From Bacteroides acidifaciens (GTDB lineage: Bacteria; Bacteroidota; Bacteroidia; Bacteroidales; Bacteroidaceae), in NCBI RefSeq assembly GCF_903181435.1, contig NZ_CAEUHO010000001.1, positions 1,736,001 to 1,800,000 on the forward strand: 64,000 bases of DNA, read 5' to 3'. The translations under genes and the position numbers were made by a program. Shown here piece by piece: positions 18,752 through 27,382 of this stretch; position 1 is the stretch's first letter, and every line of letters starts with the position of its first letter. The notes under the pieces are model-generated. The model made no database searches and had not been told where the DNA came from. It worked only from the letters and a program-made list of their open reading frames with translations.

Positions 18752-19321
18752 CTATCTCACGATGGTTACCATTCCTTCTTTTACTTTCTTCTCTTTTATC
18801 TGAATTTCCGGGTCAGCGTATCCTAAAGCTACACAACCATAAACCTTATGATTCTCCGGCACTCCGAGTGAAGTTATAAATTCGCGTACTTCAGAATCAT
18901 CACATGTTGTACCTAACTGATTAATCCAACAAGAACCAATTCCTAAAGACTGGGCGGCAAGAAACATATTCTCTATCGCACAGGCACAGTCCATCCCTGC
19001 CCACCATTGGGTAGGCTCATTAGAGACGATGATTAAAGTCGGAGCATGGTAATAGCAGCAATAAGTCTTGCTATGACCGCGTTCCTGCAAACGGGTATCC
19101 TCACTTTTTGCGAAAGCTCCCTTTATACGTTCATTCAGTTCTGCCAATTTATCCATATTCTGAATAGCCGTGAAATGAAACGTTTCCAGATGCATTCCAC
19201 TCGGAGCATAAGTTGCCGCTTCCAAAATCGCCTGCAAATTATCTTCTGAAACTTGCTGATTTGTATAAGCACGTACACTACGACGGGCTTTGATGTTTTC
19301 TAAAATCTCATTTGTTTTCAT
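18752..19321 (-). CDS. Nitroreductase family FMN oxidoreductase
   Basis: A 189-residue flavin reductase-like protein of the nitroreductase superfamily. The FMN phosphate-binding start ARRSVRAYTNQQVSEDNL lies near residue 12. It continues with ATYAPSGMHLETFHF near residue 37, then CACAIENMFLAAQSLGIGSCWI near residue 110 and the end VALGYADPEI. Such enzymes reduce nitro compounds or quinones with NAD(P)H in the cytoplasm; the natural substrate is not evident. A short AT-rich gap with two copies of GTTTAGA(A/G)CCTATC separates it from the restriction endonuclease gene upstream. Confidence 0.9.
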   Translation of the reverse strand: MKTNEILENIKARRSVRAYTNQQVSEDNLQAILEAATYAPSGMHLETFHFTAIQNMDKLAELNERIKGAFAKSEDTRLQERGHSKTYCCYYHAPTLIIVSNEPTQWWAGMDCACAIENMFLAAQSLGIGSCWINQLGTTCDDSEVREFITSLGVPENHKVYGCVALGYADPEIQIKEKKVKEGMVTIVR

Positions 19322-19384
19322 ACTATCCTATGTTTAGAACCTATCCTTTTTTAATATCCTATTTTAATACTGTCTGTTTAGAGC

Positions 19385-20470
19385 CTATCTTTTAACCAGA
19401 CCAATCTTTGCATTCAACTTGAAATAATAAACCCCGTTCTCCCTTTCCAGGAATCCGTATTTATCCTTCTCCAAAGCGCCTTTCTCCAAACGGGTATTCA
19501 AGAACAGAAAATCTTCCATAACCTGTTTTTCCGATTTATGATAACAGAGTACCTCTCCGCTCCCATCTACCAGCAAAATTCCTTCCACTGCCGAATCCAG
19601 TCCATTATAAATCTTTGCAGGACGCATGCCCAGCGCCAATGCCATCAAGAACTGCTTCACCTTAAATTCATAGAACTTATGCTTGTTTATCAACTCATCC
19701 TTAATCTTCAACGGATTTATCTGTTTGATAATCTCCGTCAGTTCACTAATACGGGACACACCGTCCAAATGCATGATACGCACCATTTCCGCCAATACAC
19801 GCGGGAAATGCAAGTCAATCATCAAAAGGTTGCTACGAAATACCTTATCGGCTACATCCGAATACTTGAGTACACCGCCCAGACGTTCAATCATCATCAT
19901 TCGCTCGGACACTTCATTGAGAGACTCGGGCAAAGCATTTATCTTATTCACCGTTGGAGTAGCAAATTTAACTCCACTCTGTTCCAGCTTCAGATTCGCT
20001 GCACGTCCACCGTCCAGCAACGGATTCATAGCGCTCAGTCTTGAACGGACATTGAAACCTCTCAACGGTGCTTCCGGATGCCAGAAGGCAACGGAGAAGT
20101 CCGTACGGTCTTCCGTCTTTGCCTCCAAGTCAAAAATGCCCGCTTCATCCAAAAACTCTTCTACTCCGTCCGGTGAAGTCACGTCATTCTCCGAAGAAGA
20201 TTTGACAGCTTGCAATATCAGTTCGGCAACAATACCGAAATCTTCACGAGGCATGGATTTAACACTCGTTTCTCCTTCGATACGGATTGTCTCTTCTTCG
20301 ATATAGTATCGACGCGTTCCGTCATGCTCTTCCCGTTGAATCATTGCAACAGGCCAGGACACTTCTCCTGCTTTCGCCTCTGCCGTACCTAATACCACTT
20401 TCCCGTCTGCCAACAAACGGAAGAATGTATAAAGTTCACACCATTCTTTTTTAGTTGCTTCAAATGCCAT
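19385..20470 (-). CDS. HpaII-family type II restriction endonuclease homologue
   Basis: A 361-residue protein matching the HpaII restriction endonuclease family as I know it: nearly the same length, an N-terminal KKEWCELYTFFRLLADGK, then PVAMIQREE. The central RGFNVRSRLSAMNPLLDGG is followed by ANLKLE, and IDLHFPRVLAEMV and KQFLMALALGMRPAKIYNG come later. The end is YGFLERENGVYYFKLNAKI. HpaII cuts CCGG. The usual partner, a C5 cytosine methyltransferase, is not beside it or anywhere in the window. Neighbours are a nitroreductase and a C39-like peptidase. CCGG sites exist throughout the window, including inside this gene (20074-20077), so it must be silent, altered, or protected by a methylase elsewhere. 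Confidence 0.75.
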   Translation of the reverse strand: MAFEATKKEWCELYTFFRLLADGKVVLGTAEAKAGEVSWPVAMIQREEHDGTRRYYIEEETIRIEGETSVKSMPREDFGIVAELILQAVKSSSENDVTSPDGVEEFLDEAGIFDLEAKTEDRTDFSVAFWHPEAPLRGFNVRSRLSAMNPLLDGGRAANLKLEQSGVKFATPTVNKINALPESLNEVSERMMMIERLGGVLKYSDVADKVFRSNLLMIDLHFPRVLAEMVRIMHLDGVSRISELTEIIKQINPLKIKDELINKHKFYEFKVKQFLMALALGMRPAKIYNGLDSAVEGILLVDGSGEVLCYHKSEKQVMEDFLFLNTRLEKGALEKDKYGFLERENGVYYFKLNAKIGLVKR

Positions 20471-20520
20471 ATATCTTGTTCTTCTTTATTTTGTTAATTA
20501 TGTTTATCATTACATCACTT

Positions 20521-21345
20521 CTATTGACTGATAACCCGCGGCAATTCCACAGGCGGGACGAAAGGCGGAACCACATACATCACTTCTTCTAACGGCGGCA
20601 ATTTGCCTACCTGTGCAAAGAGTGAATTGTGTATCCATTCCTTGGGAGTGACCACAATAAAACGTCCTGTCCAACATCCATCAAAATAAGAGGGATTACC
20701 CGGTTGTTTCTTTATAGGATAGCGGATATTTTCTCCCTTATTCCGCATCTCCGGCGAACGACCGGGGTCATTCACCCACACGTATTTATCATCAATCCCT
20801 CGAAGTACCATCCAATGTCCCCTCGGTCCGGGACGCAAGCCGCGAACTGCGCCTGTATATCTCACATTCACCAAAATAGGGATACCACGGTCAATATAAT
20901 CTTTCAATATCCGATAATCTTTCTTTTGAAAATGCTCGGCACTTACCATATTTTCGTAATAACGAGCCAGCGAATCTATCTCGAAAGAATAATAACCACC
21001 CTGTCCTATCGAAGTACGACGACGGAAAGGAGCATGCTTTTTCAGAAAGTAATTCCGTTGATATTCCACCAGTTTCTTTTCAGCATCCTGAGCCGACCGT
21101 TGTTTGTCGGTCGTCATCCCCTTAAAATAGTCGAACACCATTAACGAAGAAGCCAGGGAACAATGCGAATAAGGACATCCCGTGATTTTCTGAGAATACC
21201 AGGGAACAGGAATATTATTAGGAGCTAACTGCCGAGTCTCTAAAGTCTCCGGAGTTTTCTGAACCTCCTGTGCACAAGCCTGAGTATTCCTCCATGCAAA
21301 GAAGCCCGAAAGCAGGATAAAAAATATATAGTTTTTCTTTCTCAT
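20521..21345 (-). CDS. C39-like papain-fold secreted protein
   Basis: A 274-residue exported protein with a signal peptide ending near QACAQ. The papain-like C39 arrangement is visible. The probable nucleophile is the Cys in CPYSHCSLASSLMVFDYF near residue 62, the His lies in GPRGHWMVLRGID near residue 176, and the Asp/Asn is in VWVNDPGRSPEMR near residue 190. The usual CGPT motif is changed to SHCS, so activity is uncertain. A proline-rich tail (PPFVPPVELP) follows. It is 50 bases upstream of the HpaII-like gene on the same strand, with no evident link in function. Confidence 0.75.
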   Translation of the reverse strand: MRKKNYIFFILLSGFFAWRNTQACAQEVQKTPETLETRQLAPNNIPVPWYSQKITGCPYSHCSLASSLMVFDYFKGMTTDKQRSAQDAEKKLVEYQRNYFLKKHAPFRRRTSIGQGGYYSFEIDSLARYYENMVSAEHFQKKDYRILKDYIDRGIPILVNVRYTGAVRGLRPGPRGHWMVLRGIDDKYVWVNDPGRSPEMRNKGENIRYPIKKQPGNPSYFDGCWTGRFIVVTPKEWIHNSLFAQVGKLPPLEEVMYVVPPFVPPVELPRVISQ

Positions 21346-21394
21346 TCAAATTCAGTCTAATCCCTCTGTCTCAACTATGACTATTTTCTACACG

Positions 21395-22009
21395 CTAATT
21401 CTCTTCATCATCCAGGATTCGTGCCGTCTCCACTTTTTCCAGTCGTGCCCGCAGTCTCGGCATCATCGAACGGCGAATCCGCAGTGTCATGCTGCAATCC
21501 ATGTCATACGACTGATTGAGAATCTCCGGTTCTTCTTCCTTCACAATGCGCATGATGTCATTCATAAAAGGATACTCGAACATGACTGTCACATCATCAT
21601 CTACCGTTTTCTCTATAATCGTAGCAGCAGCGATAGCTTCGGCAGCAGCAGCTTTATAAGCTACAATCAATCCGCTGGTTCCTAACTTGATTCCCCCGAA
21701 ATAACGAACTACGATAATCAGAATATCCGTCAGTTCATTGGAATTAATCTGTCCGAGAATAGGCTTACCGGCCGTGCCGGAAGGTTCTCCGTTGTCATTG
21801 GCGCGAAAATCCTTGCGCGCCGCACCCAACATATAAGCATAACACACATGCCGGGCATCATAATACTTCTTCTGATACGTTTCAAGATGTACTTTTATCT
21901 CGTCGATAGTACGCACAGGAAGGGCAATAGCAATGAACTTGCTTCGCTTTTCTGTATAAATACCTTCAGAAGGTTCTGTGATGGTTTTATAAGTATCTTC
22001 AGCAGTCAT
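21395..22009 (-). CDS. YigZ/IMPACT family protein
   Basis: A 204-residue member of the UPF0029/IMPACT family. The conserved N-terminal domain reads EKRSKFIAIALPV, then KKYYDARHVCYAYMLG and RANDNGEPSGTAGKPILGQI, followed by VVRYFGGIKLGTSGLIVAYK. The C-terminal half is an EF-G domain IV-like fold. Family members are thought to act on ribosome-associated processes, and no reaction is assigned. It lies just downstream of the second 22-bp repeat array. Confidence 0.88.
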   Translation of the reverse strand: MTAEDTYKTITEPSEGIYTEKRSKFIAIALPVRTIDEIKVHLETYQKKYYDARHVCYAYMLGAARKDFRANDNGEPSGTAGKPILGQINSNELTDILIIVVRYFGGIKLGTSGLIVAYKAAAAEAIAAATIIEKTVDDDVTVMFEYPFMNDIMRIVKEEEPEILNQSYDMDCSMTLRIRRSMMPRLRARLEKVETARILDDEEN

Positions 22010-22079
22010 AGCGCAAAGATACGGCTTTATTGAGAAAATTCAATCTATCATTTGGAAATATTAAGTGAAGTTCATTCAT

Positions 22080-22233
22080 CCATATACGGTCGAACTGATA
22101 CAAACAAGCGGCTGTTTCAGTGTAAATGAGCAGTCGCTTTACTGCAAACGAACGGTTATTCTATTATAAACGGGCGGTCGAACTGCTACAATTGACTGTA
22201 TGATTGTAACGGTTCGACCGCTTGATTTTATTA
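22080..22233. repeat. Second degenerate 22-bp tandem repeat array
   Basis: Seven units of exactly 22 bp start at 22080, 22102, 22124, 22146, 22168, 22190 and 22212 and fill the gap between the DUF1015 and YigZ genes. Units commonly begin AAAC or AAAT and carry GCGGTCG-like cores (AAACAAGCGGCTG, AAACGGGCGGTCG). CGGTCGAAC at the left and GTTCGACCG at the right are inverted copies. The unit TAAATGAGCAGTCGCTTTA (22123-22141) shares its ends with the 18.6-kb array, and the period is the same. Confidence 0.65.
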
Positions 22234-22244
22234 AATAAGATTTT

Positions 22245-23492
22245 TTAATCCAACTTATGAATAACCAGTCCTGAGCGGAGTTTAGGTTCAAACCAGGTGG
22301 TCTTGGGCGGCATGATATTACCGGTATCTGCAATATCCATCAGTTGCTTCATAGACACAGGATAAAGTGCCAGAGCTACTTTCATTTCACCGCTATCCAC
22401 ACGTTTCTTGAGTTCGCCCAATCCACGGATACCACCGACAAAGTCGATACGCTTATCCGAACGCAAGTCCTTTATTCCCAAAATTTCGTCCAAAATCAAG
22501 TTGGAAGAAATGGTAACATCAAGTACACCGATAGGGTCATTATCATTGTATGTTCCGGCTTTGGCAGTCAGGCTATACCATTTATCATTCAGATAAAGAG
22601 AGAAGTTATGCAAACCGGACGGCTTGTATATATCCGCACCCTTTTCTTCTACGACAAAGTTCTTGCCTAATGCAGCAATGAACTGCTCGGGAGTCAATCC
22701 GTTGAGGTCTTTCACCACACGGTTGTAATCAATAATAGTCAGTTGGTTTGCCGGGAAGCAGACAGCCATAAAGTAATTATACTCCTCATCACCGCGATGA
22801 TTCGGATTCTGCTTTGCCTTTTCAGCCCCAACCAATGCGGCAGCAGCGGAACGGTGATGTCCGTCAGCGATATACAGAGCCGGCATTTGGGCAAATTCGG
22901 CAGTAATGGCGGCAATGTCCTCATCCTGGTCAACAATCCAGAACGTATGACCGAAACCATCACCCGGAGCGATGAAGTCATAAACAGGCTTTTCTGCCGT
23001 ATATTTCTTGATGATAGCATCCAACTTCTCATTATCAGGATAAGCGAAGAAAACAGGCTCGATATTCGCATTGTTCACACGGACATGCTTCATGCGGTCT
23101 TCCTCCTTGTCGCGACGGGTAAGTTCATGTTTCTTGATGACTCCATTCATGTAATCGGGAACATAAGCACCGACAACCAATCCGTACTGCGTCTTCCCGT
23201 TCATTGTCTGGGCATAGATATAATAGCTTTCTTTCGCATCCTGCACTAACCATCCTTTATCCTGAAACGCCTGAAAGTTCTCGGCAGCCTTGGCATACAC
23301 CGGTTCAGCATGCTCGTCCGTACCTGCCGGAAAATCTATCTCCGGTTTGATGATATGATAAAGAGACTTTTCGTTACCTTCCGCTTCGACGCGGGCTTCT
23401 TCAGAATTCAATACATCGTAAGGACGGGAAGCAACCTGTTCCACCAAATCTTGCGGTGGACGAATGCCCTTGAAAGGTTTAATTATTGCCAT
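22245..23492 (-). CDS. DUF1015 family protein
   Basis: About 415 residues from MAIIKPFKGIRPPQ; an upstream ATG at 23528 lies inside the preceding hairpin and is unlikely. The DUF1015 family (sometimes annotated as a SerC-linked protein) shows RPPQDLVEQVASRPYDVLN at the start, ADGHHRSAAA near residue 210 and WFEPKLRSGL near the end. The ADGHHR motif resembles a nucleotide- or metal-handling site, but the reaction is unknown. It follows serC and serA on the same strand, an arrangement common in Bacteroidetes, which suggests a link to serine metabolism. A hairpin terminator or attenuator separates it from serA. Confidence 0.88.
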   Translation of the reverse strand: MAIIKPFKGIRPPQDLVEQVASRPYDVLNSEEARVEAEGNEKSLYHIIKPEIDFPAGTDEHAEPVYAKAAENFQAFQDKGWLVQDAKESYYIYAQTMNGKTQYGLVVGAYVPDYMNGVIKKHELTRRDKEEDRMKHVRVNNANIEPVFFAYPDNEKLDAIIKKYTAEKPVYDFIAPGDGFGHTFWIVDQDEDIAAITAEFAQMPALYIADGHHRSAAAALVGAEKAKQNPNHRGDEEYNYFMAVCFPANQLTIIDYNRVVKDLNGLTPEQFIAALGKNFVVEEKGADIYKPSGLHNFSLYLNDKWYSLTAKAGTYNDNDPIGVLDVTISSNLILDEILGIKDLRSDKRIDFVGGIRGLGELKKRVDSGEMKVALALYPVSMKQLMDIADTGNIMPPKTTWFEPKLRSGLVIHKLD

Positions 23493-23523
23493 GATATTAG
23501 TATTTAATATGTAAAAAATAAAA

Positions 23524-23550
23524 GCCACAGATTTTTAATAAATCTGTGGC
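23524..23550 (-). terminator. Hairpin terminator between serA and the DUF1015 gene
   Basis: GCCACAGATTT and AAATCTGTGGC form a perfect 11-bp stem with a 5-base loop. On the minus strand it is followed by TTTTATTTTTT. It ends the serC-serA transcript or attenuates DUF1015. Confidence 0.82.
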
Positions 23551-23577
23551 TCAAATATACTACTATTTCTACGAATA

Positions 23578-24498
23578 TTATTTATTCACGCGGAATTTTT
23601 CGCAACCGTCTTTCAAGAAACCAACGATTTGTTGGGCAGCAGCAATACCTGCATTGATATTTGCTTCGGCAGTCTGTGCACCCATCTTCTTCGGAGTTGA
23701 GAAATAACGTCCGGCAAACTTCTCCGCAAATTCTGCGTTGGCGGCAGGCATGATGTCCGTGATATATTTAAAGTCGGCACGGTCTTCCATCAACTTAATC
23801 AGTTCGGCTTCGTTAATAACTTCCTTGCGGGCAGTGTTTACCAACATGGCGCCCTTCGGCATATCTTTCAGCAACGCATAATTGATAGAATTCTTGGTTT
23901 CGGCAGTTGCAGGAATATGCAAAGACACCACCTGGCAAGTCTTATACAATTCTTCTGCCGAACCAACAGCCTTCACCCCGTCTTTTTCGATTACCTCTTT
24001 CGGGCAGAATGCGTCATAAGCATACACTTCCATTCCGAAGCCTTTGGCAACACGGGCAACATTGCGACCAACGTTTCCGTAAGCATGGATACCCAGTTTC
24101 TTGCCCATCAGTTCCGTACCGGACGTCCCGTTGTAGAAATTGCGGACAGCATACACCATCATACCCAAAGCCAGTTCGGCAACAGCATTGGAATTTTGTC
24201 CCGGAGTATTCATCACACAAACATTGTGAACAGTGGCAGCAGCCAGGTCTACGTTATCGTACCCTGCACCCGCACGAACCACAATCTTCAATTCCTTTGC
24301 AGCATCCAACACTTCAGCATCAACAATATCACTACGGATAATGATAGCGTTAGCGTCTTTCACCGCATCCAGCAACTGAGCCTTATCTGTATATTTCTCA
24401 AGTAAAGCAAGCTCATATCCGGCTGCTTCTATTTCTTTACGAATACCATCTACCGCAACTTTAGCAAACGGTTTTTCAGTAGCAACAAGTACTTTCAT
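23578..24498 (-). CDS. serA: D-3-phosphoglycerate dehydrogenase, short form
   Basis: Oxidises 3-phosphoglycerate to 3-phosphohydroxypyruvate, the first step of serine synthesis. About 306 residues from MKVLVATEKPFAKVAV; a longer frame start at 24543 would overlap serC. The Rossmann segment IHAYGNVGRNVARVAKGFGM lies near residue 140, with an Ala where the first Gly of the usual GxGxxG stands. The substrate Arg is in VVRAGAGYDNVD near residue 76 and the catalytic segments VNTARKEVINE and ITDIMPAA follow. It lacks the C-terminal ACT domain, so serine feedback through ACT is not expected. It starts 10 bases after the serC stop. Confidence 0.94.
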   Translation of the reverse strand: MKVLVATEKPFAKVAVDGIRKEIEAAGYELALLEKYTDKAQLLDAVKDANAIIIRSDIVDAEVLDAAKELKIVVRAGAGYDNVDLAAATVHNVCVMNTPGQNSNAVAELALGMMVYAVRNFYNGTSGTELMGKKLGIHAYGNVGRNVARVAKGFGMEVYAYDAFCPKEVIEKDGVKAVGSAEELYKTCQVVSLHIPATAETKNSINYALLKDMPKGAMLVNTARKEVINEAELIKLMEDRADFKYITDIMPAANAEFAEKFAGRYFSTPKKMGAQTAEANINAGIAAAQQIVGFLKDGCEKFRVNK

Positions 24499-24508
24499 AA
24501 CCCTTTTA

Positions 24509-25576
24509 TTAATGAAGTTTTTCAAATTCCTGCATACAATCAATCAAAGCCTGTACACTTTCTTTCGGCATAGCGTTGTAGCAAGATGCACGGAAACCAC
24601 CCACAGAACGGTGTCCCTTGATACCTACCATACCCTTTTCGGTAGCAAACTTCATAAAGTCAGCCTCAAGGTCTTTGTATTCGGGAGCCATTACGAAACA
24701 GATGTTCATGCGTGAACGGTCTTCCTTGGCAGCAGTACCTACGAACAATTTATTGCGGTCAATTTCCGCATACAGCATATCCGCCTTTTCGATGGCACGG
24801 CGTTCCATTTCTTTCACGCCACCCTGAGCTTTAATCCAACGAAGGTTCAGCATGGCAGAATAGATAGGCAATACCGGCGGAGTGTTGAACATAGAACCAC
24901 CATCAATATGAGTCTGATAGTTCAACATTGACGGAATGTAACGTGACACCTTACCTACTGCATCATTCTTCACGATAACAAACGTAACGCCCGCAGGAGC
25001 CAGGTTTTTCTGAGCACCACCGTAAATACAAATATACTTGGAAACGTCAATCGGACGTGAGAAAATATCAGAAGACATATCGGCAATCATCGGAACCGGC
25101 GAATCAAGATCACTCTTCAATTCCGTACCGTAAATCGTGTTGTTAGTAGTGATGTGGAAATAATCTGCATCTGTCGGGATTGTGTAATCTTTTGGGATAT
25201 AAGTATATGTAGCTTCAGCAGAAGAAGCGACCTCTACAACTTCACCAAACCCCTTAGCTTCTTTCATTGCTTTTTTTGCCCATACACCAGTGTTGAGATA
25301 AGCAGCCTTTTTTTCAAGGAAGTTATAGGGCACCATGCAGAACTCCATACTAGCACCACCACCCAGGAACAGTACCGAATAACCTTCGGGAATATTGAGT
25401 AATTCCTTGAATAATGCCACTGCTTCGTCAACCACAGGTTGGAAGTCTTTGGCACGGTGGCTGATTTCCATAATAGAAAGACCAGAGCCGTTGAAATCTA
25501 AAATAGCCTTCGCTGTGTCTTCTATTACTTCACGCGGAAGAATGGAAGGTCCTGCATTGAAATTATGCTTTTTCAT
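24509..25576 (-). CDS. serC: Phosphoserine aminotransferase
   Basis: Transaminates 3-phosphohydroxypyruvate to phosphoserine, the second step of serine synthesis. The 355-residue class V aminotransferase opens [16 protein letters not shown], has [16 protein letters not shown] near residue 70, and carries the PLP lysine in [15 protein letters not shown] near residue 193. The end [20 protein letters not shown] is typical. It is the first gene of the serC-serA unit, with a well-formed Bacteroides promoter upstream. Confidence 0.96.
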   Translation of the reverse strand: MKKHNFNAGPSILPREVIEDTAKAILDFNGSGLSIMEISHRAKDFQPVVDEAVALFKELLNIPEGYSVLFLGGGASMEFCMVPYNFLEKKAAYLNTGVWAKKAMKEAKGFGEVVEVASSAEATYTYIPKDYTIPTDADYFHITTNNTIYGTELKSDLDSPVPMIADMSSDIFSRPIDVSKYICIYGGAQKNLAPAGVTFVIVKNDAVGKVSRYIPSMLNYQTHIDGGSMFNTPPVLPIYSAMLNLRWIKAQGGVKEMERRAIEKADMLYAEIDRNKLFVGTAAKEDRSRMNICFVMAPEYKDLEADFMKFATEKGMVGIKGHRSVGGFRASCYNAMPKESVQALIDCMQEFEKLH

Positions 25577-25628
25577 TTGAAGTTTGTTTTTGGTTTAACA
25601 ATTTCGTTACTTTTGTCTTTTGACCTTG

Positions 25629-25659
25629 CGAATTTACGAATTTATTTCTGGTGCACAAA
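25629..25659 (-). promoter_or_regulatory. Bacteroides-type promoter of serC-serA
   Basis: On the minus strand TTTG (25656-25659) is followed after exactly 19 bases by TAAATTCG (25629-25636), one mismatch from TAnnTTTG. Transcription would start about 45 bases before the serC ATG. The remaining space to 25838 holds AT-rich sequence with no gene that I can see. Confidence 0.7.
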
Positions 25660-25838
25660 TCTTTCCTTATAAAAATACTGTTTTAAAGCAGATTTTCCTT
25701 TCTTTTTATTGTTTTATACAGGATATATACACCATATTGTTATCCATAGATAACAAGTAAGGGATAAAAGTCGAAATAGAAACATTACAAGGGGGAGTTA
25801 CTAATAAAGTGAAACCAAAATGCAATAAAAACGTATAT

Positions 25839-27173
25839 TTATTTAGCTTCTTCAATAATAGTCTTCATTCCTTTAATCTTTTCGCCTTGAATCAGGTTCA
25901 ATAGTTGCTTGACCTTTGCACGCCGGACGGCAACGAACGCATAATGTTCCTTCACATCAATTGCCCCCACATCTTCACGGGTCAAGTTCCCTTTCTTATA
26001 CAGGAATCCGGCAATATCCATCCGGCTCAGTTTCTCCTTCTTCCCTTTACCTATATATATGGTAGTCCAGACTGACTTCGGCGGACGGGACGGATTTTCA
26101 GGCAATGCAACCGTTTCCATATCTTCAGGGATATAAGCGGGCAGCTTTTCTTCCTCATGAAGAATCAGATAAGACGTTCCCGTAGCATCCCAGCGCGCCG
26201 TACGTCCGTTCCGGTGTGTAAAGGCTTCCTCATTCACCGGAAGATGATAATGGATGATATGCCCAATCTCCGGAATATCCAGCCCGCGGGCAGCCAAATC
26301 AGTAGAAATCAACACATGGCAACTGCCGTTACGGAATTTATATAATGCGCGTTCACGATCCGGTTGTTCCATGCCGCCATGAAAACGTTCGGCAGACAGT
26401 TTCTTATCCGCCAACAACTTCTGCACACGGTCCACCGCATCCCGGTGATTACAAAAGACAATGCTCGAACTGCTTCCCAACGTACAAAGCAGATTATATA
26501 AAGTATCAATCTTGTCTTTCACCGGAGAAAGCACCTTCATCAACGTCAGGCGGGATTCCTGTTCTTCGGCAGCGTCCGGCAGGAAATTCAACTTGACCGT
26601 CCGGTTCAGTCCTGCGAATTCGGGAATCTCTTCAGCGTCCGTAGCCGAAAGCAACATACGCTTTTTCAGTCCCGGAAGTTGGGTGATAATCCCCGCCATT
26701 TCATCATGGAAACCGAATTCCAGAGCCTTGTCGAATTCATCAATGATTAAAGTTTCAATGGTTGCGGGATTGAAATTTCCCTTTGACAAATGATCGGTAA
26801 TACGTCCCGGAGTACCGATAATAATGGCGGGATGATTCCCCAGAATACTCTTCTTTTCTTCCGCGATGGGATGTCCGCCGTAGCAACAACATGTTTTCCA
26901 GGAAGTTCCCATGGCTTTAAACACGTTGTCGATTTGCAAAGCCAGCTCACGCGAAGGAACCAGAATCAAGACCTGCACATTACCGTCGTCCGGTTTCAGG
27001 GTAAGCAATAAAGGCAACAGATAAGCCAGTGTCTTGCCCGACCCTGTCGGTGACAATAATATAACATCTTTCCTTCCGGTAGCTTGTTCAAGTGAAGCTT
27101 CCTGCATCGGGTTCAGCTCTTCAATCTTCAAGTTGCGAAGAGCCGACTGTATAATTTCATTTTTCTCTAACAT
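25839..27173 (-). CDS. DEAD-box ATP-dependent RNA helicase, DbpA-like
   Basis: About 444 residues from MLEKNEIIQSALRNLKIEEL. The ORF extends 42 codons upstream, but that part is low-complexity and unlike the family. Helicase motifs appear in order: Q motif region LNPMQ, Walker A SPTGSGKT, Ia VPSRELA, Ib GTPGR, a DEFD box in place of DEAD, SAT, then STDLAARGLDIP and HRNGRTAR. The C-terminal 75 residues (YIGKGKKEKLSRMDIAGFLYKKGNL...AFVAVRR) form the DbpA-type RNA-binding domain that targets 23S rRNA in E. coli. A role in large-subunit assembly is therefore likely. It follows the nqr operon, separated by a terminator. Confidence 0.92.
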   Translation of the reverse strand: MLEKNEIIQSALRNLKIEELNPMQEASLEQATGRKDVILLSPTGSGKTLAYLLPLLLTLKPDDGNVQVLILVPSRELALQIDNVFKAMGTSWKTCCCYGGHPIAEEKKSILGNHPAIIIGTPGRITDHLSKGNFNPATIETLIIDEFDKALEFGFHDEMAGIITQLPGLKKRMLLSATDAEEIPEFAGLNRTVKLNFLPDAAEEQESRLTLMKVLSPVKDKIDTLYNLLCTLGSSSSIVFCNHRDAVDRVQKLLADKKLSAERFHGGMEQPDRERALYKFRNGSCHVLISTDLAARGLDIPEIGHIIHYHLPVNEEAFTHRNGRTARWDATGTSYLILHEEEKLPAYIPEDMETVALPENPSRPPKSVWTTIYIGKGKKEKLSRMDIAGFLYKKGNLTREDVGAIDVKEHYAFVAVRRAKVKQLLNLIQGEKIKGMKTIIEEAK

Positions 27174-27279
27174 GGGGGCAAAGATACAAAAAGGAAAAGT
27201 ATAAAGATACAAAAAGGAAAAATATGAAGAGGAAAACACGGTCAAACGAAAGACAGGCAGTAAAAAGCGTAAAAAAGAA

Positions 27280-27322
27280 GCGGGAAACCTGAAAAGCATA
27301 TCAGCTTTTTCAGATTTCCCGC
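27280..27322 (-). terminator. Terminator of the nqr operon
   Basis: Positions 27280-27297 pair with 27304-27322 (GCGGGAAA...AAAAGC with GCTTTTTC...TTTCCCGC), a stem of about 18 bp around a 6-base loop. On the minus strand it is followed by TTCTTTTTT. A second, smaller hairpin (27341-27367, TTTCCGGTC/GACCGGAAA) lies between it and nqrF. Confidence 0.85.
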
Positions 27323-27382
27323 CCTGTTTCTTATGTCATCTTTCCGGTCAATTCTACCGACCGGAAATTAACTTCCGAAAAA

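Noticed and set aside
19332..19389. GTTTAGA(A/G)CCTATC pair, 44 bp apart, as a third 22-bp array
   Set aside because: Only two clear copies exist and the middle unit does not keep the 22-bp phase.
26309..26509. Nested minus-strand frame inside the DbpA-like helicase gene
   Set aside because: It lies wholly inside a well-supported gene and its composition is unlike a real protein.
27341..27367. TTTCCGGTC/GACCGGAAA hairpin as the main nqr terminator
   Set aside because: It has no T run on the minus strand; the longer hairpin at 27280-27322 does.
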